Shown: piece after piece, positions 1 to 7,741 of the stretch
Layout of the letters: the number at the start of each line of letters is the position of its first letter
Position numbering within the stretch: position 1 is the stretch's first letter
Assembly: GCF_900109115.1 (NCBI RefSeq)
Contig: NZ_FNYV01000017.1
Span: 1-64,000, forward strand
DNA length: 64,000 bases
Source: Micromonospora phaseoli
Lineage (GTDB): Bacteria; Actinomycetota; Actinomycetes; Mycobacteriales; Micromonosporaceae
Direction of reading: 5' to 3'
Translations under genes and position numbers: made by a program
The notes under the pieces: generated by a model
Databases searched by the model: none
Seen by the model: the letters and a program-made list of their open reading frames with translations, nothing else
Told to the model about the DNA's origin: nothing

Positions 1-430
1 CAGGGCGATGTAGGTGCCCAGGGTGCGCAGGGCGATGTCGGTCCCCAGGGTGTTCAGGGCGACGCAGGTGCGCAGGGTGATATCGGTCCGCAGGGTGTTC
101 AGGGTGCGCAGGGCGATGTGGGTGCCCAGGGCGTTCAGGGCGCTCAAGGTGACGTGGGTGCGCAGGGTCCGCAGGGCGATGTCGGTCCGCAGGGTGCGCA
201 GGGTGATATCGGTCCCCAGGGCGTTCAGGGCGACATAGGTGCGCAGGGCGTTCAGGGTGCGCAGGGCGATGTGGGGGCGCAGGGTCCGCAGGGCGATATT
301 GGTCCGCAGGGCGTTCAGGGCCCGCAGGGCGACGTGGGTGCTCAAGGTGCGCAGGGCTTTCAGGGCGTACAAGGACCGCAGGGCGACACGGGCGCACAGG
401 GCGCACAGGGCGCACAGGGCGCACAGGGCG
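1..430 (+). repeat. Tandem collagen-coding DNA repeat
   Basis: Dense repetition of units such as GGTGCGCAGGGCGAT with third-position variation runs from the window edge to about base 430. It ends in a homogeneous run of GGCGCACAG units (about 388-440). The homogeneous end suggests recent expansion, while the diverged part is older. Confidence 0.85.
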
Positions 431-684
431 CGCAGGGAATTGCGGGCAACGGTATCCAGTCCGCCTACATTCAGGGCCCGCTGACCGTGATTGCGGATAC
501 CCCCGTCGATTTCGGGTGTCAGGCCGGAGACATTGCTGTCGGAACCGGATATCAGCTCTCGGGTGCGGGAGTCAACCCGGTGCTGATCCAGCCGCTTTCG
601 ACGAGTGGCTATCAGTTCACGTTTACCGGCGGAGGTGCCGACATCTGGGTGTCCTGCATCTCACCCACGACACCGGTGCCGTAA
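1..684 (+). CDS. Collagen-like repeat protein, 5' end outside window
   Basis: The frame is open from the first base, so the N-terminus is missing. About 145 residues are uninterrupted Gly-X-Y triplets dominated by GAQ, GVQ, GPQ, GDV and GDI, the pattern of bacterial collagen-like proteins. Gln in the Y position and Asp in the X position replace the proline-rich triplets of animal collagen. A non-repetitive tail of about 80 residues follows (positions 445-684), with two cysteines and predicted beta character, ending in TTPVP. Such proteins usually form surface or secreted trimeric stalks, and the tail could be the trimerisation or tip domain. At the DNA level the repeats are near-identical 9- and 18-base units, so copy number could vary by slippage. 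A lipoprotein and a glycosyltransferase follow on the same strand. The repeat makes another plus frame look open as well; that frame is a shadow. Confidence 0.88.
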   Translation, partial: QGDVGAQGAQGDVGPQGVQGDAGAQGDIGPQGVQGAQGDVGAQGVQGAQGDVGAQGPQGDVGPQGAQGDIGPQGVQGDIGAQGVQGAQGDVGAQGPQGDIGPQGVQGPQGDVGAQGAQGFQGVQGPQGDTGAQGAQGAQGAQGAQGIAGNGIQSAYIQGPLTVIADTPVDFGCQAGDIAVGTGYQLSGAGVNPVLIQPLSTSGYQFTFTGGGADIWVSCISPTTPVP

Positions 685-780
685 CGGCTGCCGTAAACAC
701 GTCGGGCCGGTAAACGGCCAACCGTAGCAAAGCCGGCCGACCAGCAGTTCGGACCGCCCCGTTATCGTCAAGGAGAAGAA

Positions 781-1419
781 ATGAGTACGCGTCAGATACT
801 CGGGTCACTCGCCTGTGGTGCGGTCCTGCTGACCGGAGTCCCGGCCTGCAGCGAGAAGCCTGATGACAAGTCGCAGACGAGCAACTCAGGCAACAGCAAC
901 AGCAACAGCGACAAGGCGAGCGGCGGCACCAACACCGGAACTGCGTCGGCGGAACTGCTGAAGCTCGGTGTCGAGCAGGGCCAAGCCGGCAAATTCGACG
1001 AGGCGAAGGCTACCTTCGAGAAGGTGCTGGCCGCCGAGGCTGAAAACAAGTTCGCCTGGTTCAACTTGGGCTTCATCGCCCAGTCGCGCAACCATTCCGA
1101 CGAGGCGATCAGCAACTACGACAAGGCATTGGCGACCGACGCCAACTACAAGCCGGCCCTTTACAACAAGGCGATTGCACTGGAAAGTAAGGACCCGACG
1201 ACGTCGATGGACATCTACCGCAAGCTCGTGTCGATCGACAACAAGTCGTCGACCGCCTATCTGCGACTGGGCATGCTGCTGTCCGAATCCGGTGACGATG
1301 CGGGAGCGCGGGACGCGTTCAAGGCGGCGGTCCGGCTGGACAAGGGGCTCACCTCAGCCGTTCCGGCGAAGTACCGCGTGGTTCCGACCGCTCGGCCCTC
1401 GGCGTCGGCGGGTAGGTGA
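781..1419 (+). CDS. TPR-repeat lipoprotein
   Basis: A 212-residue protein with a lipoprotein signal peptide: hydrophobic residues 6-20 and a lipobox VPAC with Cys23 as the expected lipidated residue. A Ser/Asn/Gly-rich tether follows (about 25-60). Residues 62-190 contain tandem tetratricopeptide-type helices with the typical pattern of Ala/Gly and aromatic residues (AWFNLGF, ALYNKAIAL, AYLRLGMLL). It should sit on the outer face of the membrane as a protein-protein scaffold. The start is supported by AAGGAG seven bases upstream. The gene ends eight bases before the glycosyltransferase gene, so the two are probably co-transcribed. The co-location may tie it to cell-surface glycan or collagen-like protein handling, which is inference. 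Confidence 0.85.
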   Translation: MSTRQILGSLACGAVLLTGVPACSEKPDDKSQTSNSGNSNSNSDKASGGTNTGTASAELLKLGVEQGQAGKFDEAKATFEKVLAAEAENKFAWFNLGFIAQSRNHSDEAISNYDKALATDANYKPALYNKAIALESKDPTTSMDIYRKLVSIDNKSSTAYLRLGMLLSESGDDAGARDAFKAAVRLDKGLTSAVPAKYRVVPTARPSASAGR

Positions 1420-1427
1420 CTGGCTAA

Positions 1428-2693
1428 ATGCGTACACCGCGCGTAACGGTCTTCACTGGAAGTAACCGCACCCGTTTCATCGATGAATGTTTCCGATCGC
1501 TGGTCGCGCAGACCTTCACCGACTGGGAATGGGTGGTCATTCTGAACCAGGGGTCCCGTTGGCGGCCCGAGCGGCACGACGATCGGATCCGGCTTATTGT
1601 CCAGGACAACCTGAACGGCGTCGGCGCCGTGAAGGGGTACGCCTGCGCCGAGGCTGCCGGGGACATCCTGATCGAGCTTGACGACGACGATGTGCTCAGC
1701 AGCGACTGTCTGCAAGAAATCGTCGACGCCTTCGACTCCAACCCGGAGGTGGGGTTCGTCTACAGCGACACCGCGCAGATCCAGGAGGACGGCGGCCGCT
1801 GTGAAGACCGTTTCGCGAGTTCATTTGGCTGGCGGCACTACGACGAGAAGGTGGACGGCCGCGAGGTGCTTGTCTGCCGGGCTTTGCCGCCGACGCCACA
1901 CAATGTGAGCTACATCTGGTACGCACCGAACCATGTGCGGGCCTTCCGTCGGGACATCTACGAGAAGGTGGGCGGATACGACGAGTCGCTCGACGTCGCG
2001 GACGATGCGGATCTCATGGCCCGGATCTACCAGGTGAGCGAGTTCCATCACATTCAGAAATGCCTGTACCTGCAGCGAATGCACGCCAAGAACACGCAGC
2101 GCATTCCGGATGTCAACGCCCGTATCCAGCAGCGTACGGTGGAAATATACGATCGAAATATTCAGCAGAATGCGCTGGCCTGGTCGCGGCGACAGGGACT
2201 GCTGGCGCTCGACCTGGGTGCGGCGCACAACAAGCCGGAAGGATATCTTGGCCTGGACCACCGCGAGGGGCCGGGCGTCGACATGGTCTGCGACATGACG
2301 AAGGGAGTCGATCTTCCGGACAGCAGCGTCGGGGTCATTCGGGCTGCGGATTTCCTGGAGCACATCCCGGATAAAATTGCACTGTTCAACGAATTGTACC
2401 GACTGCTCGCGCCGAACGGGATGCTGTTGTCGCTGACGCCGAGCACCGACGGTCGGGGTGCCTACCAGGATCCGACGCACGTGGCGTTCTACAACGAAAA
2501 CTCTTTCTGGTATTTCACCGACGCCAAATATTCCCGGTTCGTGCCTGAAATCAAATGCCGATTCCAGGTGTCGCGGCTGGTCACGTATTTCCCGAGCGAA
2601 TGGCACCGAACGCACAACATCCCGTACGTCTCCGCGAATCTCATCGCGATCAAGGACGACGCCCTACGTAACGGCGGCCTGCTGAACATATGA
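1428..2693 (+). CDS. Glycosyltransferase family 2 / methyltransferase fusion
   Basis: A 421-residue, two-domain protein. Residues 3-235 are a GT-A glycosyltransferase of family 2: an RVTVFTGSNR start, SLVAQTFTDWEWVV, and an acidic metal/nucleotide site ELDDDD near residue 85. Residues 255-400 resemble a class I SAM-dependent methyltransferase: the LDLGAA loop near 261, then GYLGLDHREG, and ADFLEHI followed by LYRLLAPNGMLL, the usual motif order of small-molecule methyltransferases. The fusion suggests that a sugar is added and then methylated. The adjacent collagen-like and lipoprotein genes make cell-surface glycan decoration plausible, but no substrate can be read from the sequence. Confidence 0.82.
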   Translation: MRTPRVTVFTGSNRTRFIDECFRSLVAQTFTDWEWVVILNQGSRWRPERHDDRIRLIVQDNLNGVGAVKGYACAEAAGDILIELDDDDVLSSDCLQEIVDAFDSNPEVGFVYSDTAQIQEDGGRCEDRFASSFGWRHYDEKVDGREVLVCRALPPTPHNVSYIWYAPNHVRAFRRDIYEKVGGYDESLDVADDADLMARIYQVSEFHHIQKCLYLQRMHAKNTQRIPDVNARIQQRTVEIYDRNIQQNALAWSRRQGLLALDLGAAHNKPEGYLGLDHREGPGVDMVCDMTKGVDLPDSSVGVIRAADFLEHIPDKIALFNELYRLLAPNGMLLSLTPSTDGRGAYQDPTHVAFYNENSFWYFTDAKYSRFVPEIKCRFQVSRLVTYFPSEWHRTHNIPYVSANLIAIKDDALRNGGLLNI

Positions 2694-3160
2694 CTGTCGG
2701 GCGGGCGGCGCAGTCGACCTCAGGTGGTCCACCGCACCCGATCGTAGAAGCCGAATTTGCGCACGGGTGAGCCCACGAAGACGCCCTGGCTGGTTTCGAC
2801 CGCCAGGGCGTCCTCGTGCGGTATCGCCGCGCTTGATCGATTTTCGTGGTGTCGTCGACGACGACGTCTGGTGCTGATCCACGATGGCCAGCGCCCGATC
2901 CACTGCCCATCTCGGCGAGATCGCCCGGGCGGGGCGTGAGCATTCTCGGTCCCGGCAGGCCGGACGCCGACCGGTGACAACCAAGCCTGTGCGGCGATCC
3001 CGGCAGGGAGCGGAGTGGTGTCGGTGCGGGTGCGGTGGTGCGCCCGCTGGGCGCATTCCCTGGTCACCGTCGGTGACCCAGAACCATCGACAGTCATCTA
3101 TAGTTACGGATGTGTTCACGCGCGCGTCCCGTCCCATCCATCCGAGTCAGGACAGACCCC
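2694..3160. other. Intergenic region of about 470 bp
   Basis: No convincing gene. It holds a strong stem-loop (2774-2818) and the promoter region of the downstream secreted protein, with a TATAGT-like -10 candidate near 3098. Short open frames on both strands lack ribosome sites and recognisable sequence. Confidence 0.6.
2774..2818. terminator. Stem-loop terminator
   Basis: Inverted repeat with 17-base arms (one G-T pair) around an 11-base loop, core GACGCCCTGGC/GCCAGGGCGTC, about 80 bases after the glycosyltransferase stop. There is no T tract, as is usual in actinobacteria. Confidence 0.75.
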
Positions 3161-4972
3161 ATGAAACGCATCCCGCTGAGAGCCATCCTCCCCCTCGGGC
3201 TCGCGATCGCATTGATCGCCGGCCCGCTGGAGGCACCGGCCACCGCGCAGGCGACCGTCCCGATCACGCTGACCGGCAGCAGTGCCACCAGCTCTAGTGC
3301 CGACGTCACCATCGCCGGGCGGGCGGTGACGATCACCGCACCGGGCACCTACGAGATCACCGGCACCCTCAACGACGGCTACCTGAACGTCGACACCTCC
3401 GCCTCGGGCACCGTCAATCTGATCCTCAACGGCGCCACCATCACCAATTCCAGCAACGCGCCGCTGCAGGTCGCCGACGCCGACCAGGTCGTGATCACGC
3501 TCGCCGCCGGTACCACCAGCCGGCTCACCGACGCGACCAGCTACGTCTACCCGGATCCGAGCACCGACGAGCCGAACGCAGCCCTGTTCAGCAAGGCCGA
3601 CCTGCGGATCACCGGCACCGGGGCACTGGCCGTACGGGGCAACGCGAACGACGGCATCACCAGCAAGGACGGCCTGGTCATCGAGTCGGGCACGATCACG
3701 GTGAACGCGGTCGACGACGGCATCCGGGGCAAGGACTTCCTCGACATCACCGGCGGAAACCTCGACGTCACCGCCGGCGGCGACGGCATCAAGTCCGACG
3801 ACACCGAGGCGGACCGGGGCCGGCTCGCCATCACGAACGGCACCGTGCGGGTGAACGCGGGTGACGACGCCATCAAGGGCGAGAACACCGTTGCCATCTC
3901 CGGCGGCACCGTCACCGTCACCAACTCCTTCGAGGCGATCGAGAGCCGACAGATCACCATCAGCGGCGGCACCGTCAACGTCACCGCCCGCGACGACGCG
4001 ATCAACGCCGTCGAGGACGGGTACGGCGATTTCGATGTGGCACCGAACGCGTTCGTCCGGTTCACCGGCGGGACCACTCTGGTCAACTCCAGCATCGACG
4101 GCATCGACTCCAACGGCTCGGTGACCTTCGCCGCCGGCACGGTCGTGGTCAGCGGGCCGAGTACCGGCAGCCCCGGCGAGGGCGCGATCGACTCGAACGG
4201 CCCGGTCTACTTCAACGGCGGCACGGTGCTCGGGGCGGGATCGACCTCGATGGCGGTGCTGAGCCTGCCGCCGACCGCGGGCCAGGGCTGGGTCGCCCCC
4301 CAACTGTCCAGCAGCCAGCCGGCCGGCGCGCTCCTCCATCTGGTCTCCGGCGGCCAGGTGCTCGCCTCCTACCGCGCCCCCAAGAACTTCCGGGAGGTGG
4401 TCTTCTCCTCCAACCGGATCCAGCACGGGCAGACCTACGAGGTTTACCTGGGCGGCAGCCTCACCGGCACGACGATCGGCGGCATGGCCACCACCGGCGG
4501 CAGTATCGCGGGAGCCACCCGGCTCATGACCGTGATCGCCGGGCAGTACCGCGGCGGTCTGGTCGGCTGGCCGCCCGGCGGCCCCGGCTGGCCGCCGCCG
4601 ACCACTCCGCCGCCGACGACCCCACCGCCGACCACGCCGCCGCCGAACCCGACGACCCCGCCGCCGAGCGCGGGCGGCTGCACGGCGACCTACTCCATCG
4701 TTGGCCAGTGGCAGGGCGGCTTCCAGGGCGACGTACGGATCACCGCCGGCTCATCCGCGATCAACGGTTGGCGGGTGACCTGGACCTTCGCCAACGGTCA
4801 GACGATCAGCCAGTCCTGGAACGCGACCATCAGCGCCAGCGGCTCGGCGGTGACGGCGACCAACGTCTCCTTCAACGGCTCACTCGGCGCCGGGGCCAGC
4901 GCCACCTTCGGATTCATCGGCACCTGGAACGGCAGCAACACCGCCCCGACCCTGACCTGCACCGCGACCTGA
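3161..4972 (+). CDS. Secreted beta-helix carbohydrate-binding protein (Cthe_2159-like) with C-terminal CBM2
   Basis: A 603-residue secreted protein. The ATG at 3161 is preferred over an upstream in-frame ATG (3110) because it gives a clean Sec signal: MKR, a hydrophobic core, then PATAQA. Residues about 40-440 are a repetitive beta-rich region with recurring DDGI, DDAI and SGGTV units (for example TSKDGLVIESG, DDGIRGKDFLDITGG), typical of the right-handed beta-helix Cthe_2159 family, which binds acidic polysaccharides such as pectin. A Pro-Thr linker (TTPPP repeats, about 470-505) joins it to a complete family 2 carbohydrate-binding module (507-603, CTATY...GQWQGGFQG...VTWTF...W). No catalytic domain is obvious. 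The likely role is binding plant cell-wall polysaccharide outside the cell. A terminator follows. Confidence 0.82.
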   Translation: MKRIPLRAILPLGLAIALIAGPLEAPATAQATVPITLTGSSATSSSADVTIAGRAVTITAPGTYEITGTLNDGYLNVDTSASGTVNLILNGATITNSSNAPLQVADADQVVITLAAGTTSRLTDATSYVYPDPSTDEPNAALFSKADLRITGTGALAVRGNANDGITSKDGLVIESGTITVNAVDDGIRGKDFLDITGGNLDVTAGGDGIKSDDTEADRGRLAITNGTVRVNAGDDAIKGENTVAISGGTVTVTNSFEAIESRQITISGGTVNVTARDDAINAVEDGYGDFDVAPNAFVRFTGGTTLVNSSIDGIDSNGSVTFAAGTVVVSGPSTGSPGEGAIDSNGPVYFNGGTVLGAGSTSMAVLSLPPTAGQGWVAPQLSSSQPAGALLHLVSGGQVLASYRAPKNFREVVFSSNRIQHGQTYEVYLGGSLTGTTIGGMATTGGSIAGATRLMTVIAGQYRGGLVGWPPGGPGWPPPTTPPPTTPPPTTPPPNPTTPPPSAGGCTATYSIVGQWQGGFQGDVRITAGSSAINGWRVTWTFANGQTISQSWNATISASGSAVTATNVSFNGSLGAGASATFGFIGTWNGSNTAPTLTCTAT

Positions 4973-5006
4973 TCGGGCAGCGCCAGCGTCCCGATCGCGC
5001 TCGACA

Positions 5007-5040
5007 ATGGAGCCCGGCACCACCTGGTGCCGGGCTCCGT
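5007..5040. terminator. Stem-loop terminator
   Basis: Inverted repeat of 14-16 bases per arm with core GAGCCCGGCACCA and its complement, 34 bases after the beta-helix protein stop. It separates that gene from the next secreted protein. Confidence 0.85.
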
Positions 5041-5249
5041 GCCGACCTGGTGGTGGTTGCTCAAAGCGCACAGACGACGGGGGCGATTGGCTGGCCTGTG
5101 CGTCAGTTGTGCCGCGCTTGTACGGGCCGCGTCGTAACGTTCTGCCGTCCATACCCCCCAACACGATTGAAAGCTCTCGGCAGACGAGAAACCCGACGTC
5201 TCGAATCTGATCACCCCGAAGTCGCAACTACCTGGAGGATCTTTCCCTC

Positions 5250-6140
5250 ATGCGTAAATCCATCGTGGCTGCCGCGACGGCGCTGACCGTTGCCGCGACC
5301 GGCTTCGCCGGAGTCGTCGTGCCCGCCGGGCCGGCAAACGCGGCGCTCAGCGGCGTTCCCGCCGACTGCAGTGTCTTCACCGCGGCGTACCGCTCCGATG
5401 GGCAGCGTCTCAGTTACGGCTACTCCGCCGGCGAAACCAGCACCACGGCCTACGCCGGCGACAATCTCGACTGGGTGCCGTCGGCACACCAGCAGATCGG
5501 TGCCTCAGGTGACGACACCAGCTTCCGCAGCACCGAGTACGCCGTCCACCCGACCGACGGTTGGCTCTACAAGGTGAGCCGTCAGGGCGAGATGGTCGAT
5601 GGCACTATGCGAGTCACGTCGGTGAGCGCCAGCCGCCTCAAGAGCGGGTTCGCCAATACTCGTATCCTCGCGACGGCATCTCCCTACCTTTACCGCGTGG
5701 CGGGCACCTCGCTCTACCGCTACACCGAGACCTACGTGGACGACGTGTTCACGCTCTCGTCGCCGGTGCAGCTGACCACCACCGGCTGGGACACGGTCAA
5801 CACGTTGACCTACGAGCGCAGCGGCGGAACGGGCAGCGGAGCCGTGGACGTGCTGATCGGCACCAAGACCAACGGTCAGCTCAAGGAGTGGCGAATCAAC
5901 CAGGCCACCCCGAAGACGATCACCTCGAAGGTGCTGCGGACGAGCGGCTGGGCACCCTTCACCAGCCTGAGCACGGGCTACTGTGCCGAGCACCCCAACG
6001 GTCGGCCGCTGCTCGGGATCAGGGCCAACGGTGCGGCCTCCGTGCACTTCGACGCCAAGAAGACGGACGGAGTCGGCACCGACATCGAGGGCGGCTCCCT
6101 CGGCTTGCTCGGCTGGACCGCGAAGGCCTACGGCCAGTAG
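5250..6140 (+). CDS. Secreted protein of unknown function, possibly beta-propeller
   Basis: A 296-residue protein with a clear Sec signal peptide: MRK, a hydrophobic stretch to about residue 27, and an ANA-A cleavage site near 32. The ribosome site GGAGG lies 13 bases before the start. The mature part has alternating beta-strand character with repeated blocks of LYxV or LYRY followed by turns (WLYKVSR, YLYRVAG, SLYRYTE) and VLIGTKTNGQLKEWRI. This resembles blades of tachylectin-like or other lectin propellers, but the match is too weak to assign. Two cysteines (near residues 47 and 248) could form a disulfide. I cannot name a function. It lies among other secreted carbohydrate-binding proteins. 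Confidence 0.75.
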   Translation: MRKSIVAAATALTVAATGFAGVVVPAGPANAALSGVPADCSVFTAAYRSDGQRLSYGYSAGETSTTAYAGDNLDWVPSAHQQIGASGDDTSFRSTEYAVHPTDGWLYKVSRQGEMVDGTMRVTSVSASRLKSGFANTRILATASPYLYRVAGTSLYRYTETYVDDVFTLSSPVQLTTTGWDTVNTLTYERSGGTGSGAVDVLIGTKTNGQLKEWRINQATPKTITSKVLRTSGWAPFTSLSTGYCAEHPNGRPLLGIRANGAASVHFDAKKTDGVGTDIEGGSLGLLGWTAKAYGQ

Positions 6141-6239
6141 CGGACGCGACCGGCCCCCGTTCACCGGCGTGGGTGCCTTGGCACCAGGCGGGCGGGAGTG
6201 GGGGCTGCGGCGCGGGCGGTTGGATTAGCCTGCCTGGTC

Positions 6240-7025
6240 ATGAAGGCATCCGACGACCGGCTCGAACTGGCCGTCGACCCGAGTCGGCCCACCGGGCGTA
6301 CGCTCCTCGCCGGCGGCGTCGAGCAGTCGTACCTGGACGTCGCCGATCCCACGTACCTGCACTTCGAGTACGTCCGCCGGATGGCCGCCGTGGCTGATCT
6401 CGCCGCGCCGCCCGGTGTCCCGCTGGACGTGCTGCACCTCGGCGGCGGCGCGCTGACGCTGCCGCGCTACGTCGCCGCGACCCGGCCCGGCTCGGCGCAG
6501 GTGGTCGTCGAGCGGGATCCGGCTGTGGTCGAACTGGTGGCGCGTGACCTGCCGCCATCGCCGGCCGGTGTCGAGGTCCGCGTCGCCGACGCGCGGGAGG
6601 CCGTTGCCGCCGCGCCCGCCAGCGCGTACGACCTGGTGCTTGCGGACATCTACCGGGCGGCCCGGATGCCGCCGCACGTGGCCACCGTGGCGTTCGCCGC
6701 CGAGGTCGCCCGGGTGTTGCGACCGGACGGTATCTACCTGGTCAACGTGGTCGACCTGCCGCCGCTGGTCCTCACCCGGGTGCAGGCAGCCACCCTGCGA
6801 GCGGTCTTCGCCGACGTCTGCGTGGTTGCCGACCGGCGGATGCTGCGCGGCCGGAGGTACGGCAACGTGGTGCTCGCTGCGGCGCGGCGCCCGCACCGAC
6901 TGCCGTTGGCGGGCCTGGTGGTGCGGGCGCGGCGCGATCCGCTGTCCGGCGGCGTACTGCACGGGCCGGCGCTCGACACGTTCATCGCCGGTGCCCGGCC
7001 GTACACCGACGACGCCGGGCGCTAA
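6240..7025 (+). CDS. Spermidine-synthase-like methyltransferase-fold protein
   Basis: A 261-residue protein without a signal peptide. Its Rossmann core matches the spermidine/spermine synthase superfamily: QSYLDVADPTYLHFEYVRRM (substrate-entry region), LDVLHLGGGALTLPRY (the nucleotide loop, GGG form), VVVERDPAVVELV, then VRVADAREAV and YDLVLADIYRA. It lacks the multi-spanning N-terminal domain often fused to this fold. Actinobacterial homologues of this type have no proven polyamine activity, so an unknown SAM- or decarboxy-SAM-dependent alkylation is the safe reading. ATG 6240 is chosen over 6198, which would add 14 poorly conserved residues. Confidence 0.78.
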   Translation: MKASDDRLELAVDPSRPTGRTLLAGGVEQSYLDVADPTYLHFEYVRRMAAVADLAAPPGVPLDVLHLGGGALTLPRYVAATRPGSAQVVVERDPAVVELVARDLPPSPAGVEVRVADAREAVAAAPASAYDLVLADIYRAARMPPHVATVAFAAEVARVLRPDGIYLVNVVDLPPLVLTRVQAATLRAVFADVCVVADRRMLRGRRYGNVVLAAARRPHRLPLAGLVVRARRDPLSGGVLHGPALDTFIAGARPYTDDAGR

Positions 7026-7063
7026 GACCAGAACCGGTCGTACCGTCGTCGCTCAGGGCGGGG

Positions 7064-7285
7064 CTAGGGCTTCTCGGCCACGTACGTACCGCGATGGGGA
7101 ACGGTGAAGGCCAGCCCTCGTTCCCGGAGCAGGTTCACCGCAGCACGGGCCGTGCCCCGAGCGATTCCGTGCTCCTGCTGGAGCTGCTTCTCGCTGGGGA
7201 GCGGGTGATTGGCGGGTAGCTCGCCGCTCTCGATCTTCGCCGCCAGGAGATCCGCCAGCTGGACGTAGATCGGGACGGGGCTCAT
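7064..7285 (-). CDS. Minimal GntR-family repressor
   Basis: A 73-residue protein that is essentially only a GntR winged-helix domain: PIYVQLADLLAAKIESGEL, LPSEKQLQQEHGIARGTARAAVNLLRERG, then a wing ending in GTYV. No effector-binding domain follows, unlike most GntR proteins (about 240 residues). The start at 7285 has a GGTGA site; an in-frame ATG at 7330 would add 15 residues but overlaps the likely -10 (TATAAA on the minus strand, 7345-7350). It is divergent from three overlapping small genes (7416-8033), with palindromic and tandem repeats between, so it probably represses both directions. Confidence 0.8.
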   Translation of the reverse strand: MSPVPIYVQLADLLAAKIESGELPANHPLPSEKQLQQEHGIARGTARAAVNLLRERGLAFTVPHRGTYVAEKP

Positions 7286-7340
7286 CGGGTTCACCACGAC
7301 ACGAAACCTATGGATCGGTAAGACGACCATGGCCGTCCGC

Positions 7341-7370
7341 TACGTTTATAGACGTACAGGGACGTACAGG
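7341..7370. promoter_or_regulatory. Operator-like repeats between GntR gene and small-gene operon
   Basis: Two overlapping elements are seen: an inverted repeat TACGT-6-ACGTA (7341-7356) that contains the TATAAA -10 of the GntR direction, and two perfect tandem copies of GACGTACAGG (7351-7360 and 7361-7370), exactly one helical turn apart. The position and symmetry fit a GntR operator; binding is inferred. Confidence 0.6.
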
Positions 7371-7415
7371 AGTTCCTTCTGTGGGTGTTCGTAAACGCGT
7401 TGCTGGGGAGGTCGG

Positions 7416-7562
7416 ATGAGGTTCTGGCCGCGTAGGCGACGTCGTCGTAGGCCGTTGCTCGATCGGACCGGGCCAGCCACCGCCTACCCCGAGCATGCCG
7501 GGGCCTATCGGGCCCCCGGCGTCCCCCGGGGAGAGGGCTGCCGGGCGGGACTGCGGTCGTGA
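7416..7562 (+). CDS. Small Arg-rich protein, first gene of a three-gene micro-operon
   Basis: A 48-codon frame with a strong ribosome site (GGGGAGG four bases before ATG). The product starts MRFWP followed by seven arginines, then a Pro/Gly/Ala-rich part. It ends in TGA overlapping the GTG of the next gene (7559), the classic arrangement for coupled translation. The function is unknown; the basic N-terminus could bind nucleic acid or the membrane. The coding claim rests on the ribosome site and the overlap. Confidence 0.6.
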   Translation: MRFWPRRRRRRRPLLDRTGPATAYPEHAGAYRAPGVPRGEGCRAGLRS

Positions 7563-7741
7563 GCGAGGGGCGGGTTCCGTTCCTGGTCGAGTTGTCCTGG
7601 TCGGTGATCGACTATCACCGTCAGAACCACTGCACGAACTGTCTCGTGGTCGGAGCGTGGTGCCCTCGGGTCGTGGCCGCCCAAGCCCGCATCCAGCAGT
7701 GGCGCGGAAAGGTCGGTCGTGCCCCCGTTCGGCAGTGGTGA
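7559..7741 (+). CDS. Small Cys/His-containing protein (60 aa)
   Basis: The GTG start overlaps the previous stop by four bases. The product has a compact motif YHRQNHCTNCLVVGAWCP: His-His and three cysteines spaced C-x2-C-x7-C, which could bind zinc or iron. The rest is amphipathic. It overlaps the next gene by 23 bases. No family is recognised with certainty. Confidence 0.65.
   Translation: MSEGRVPFLVELSWSVIDYHRQNHCTNCLVVGAWCPRVVAAQARIQQWRGKVGRAPVRQW

Noticed and set aside
14..484. Arg-rich open frames in the second plus frame of the repeat region
   Set aside because: They arise because the collagen repeat has no stops in this frame; composition is repeated Arg/Ala/Val with no ribosome site.
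3116..4426. 436-codon minus-strand frame opposite the beta-helix gene
   Set aside because: It is the antisense shadow of a GC-rich repetitive gene; composition is Gly/Asp/Arg/Val repeats and the plus-strand gene has signal peptide, linker and CBM2.
4560..4680. Pro-Thr coding repeats as a possible mobile or CRISPR-like repeat
   Set aside because: They encode standard TTPPP linkers, seen again in the GH30 and GH62 genes; there is no spacer structure.
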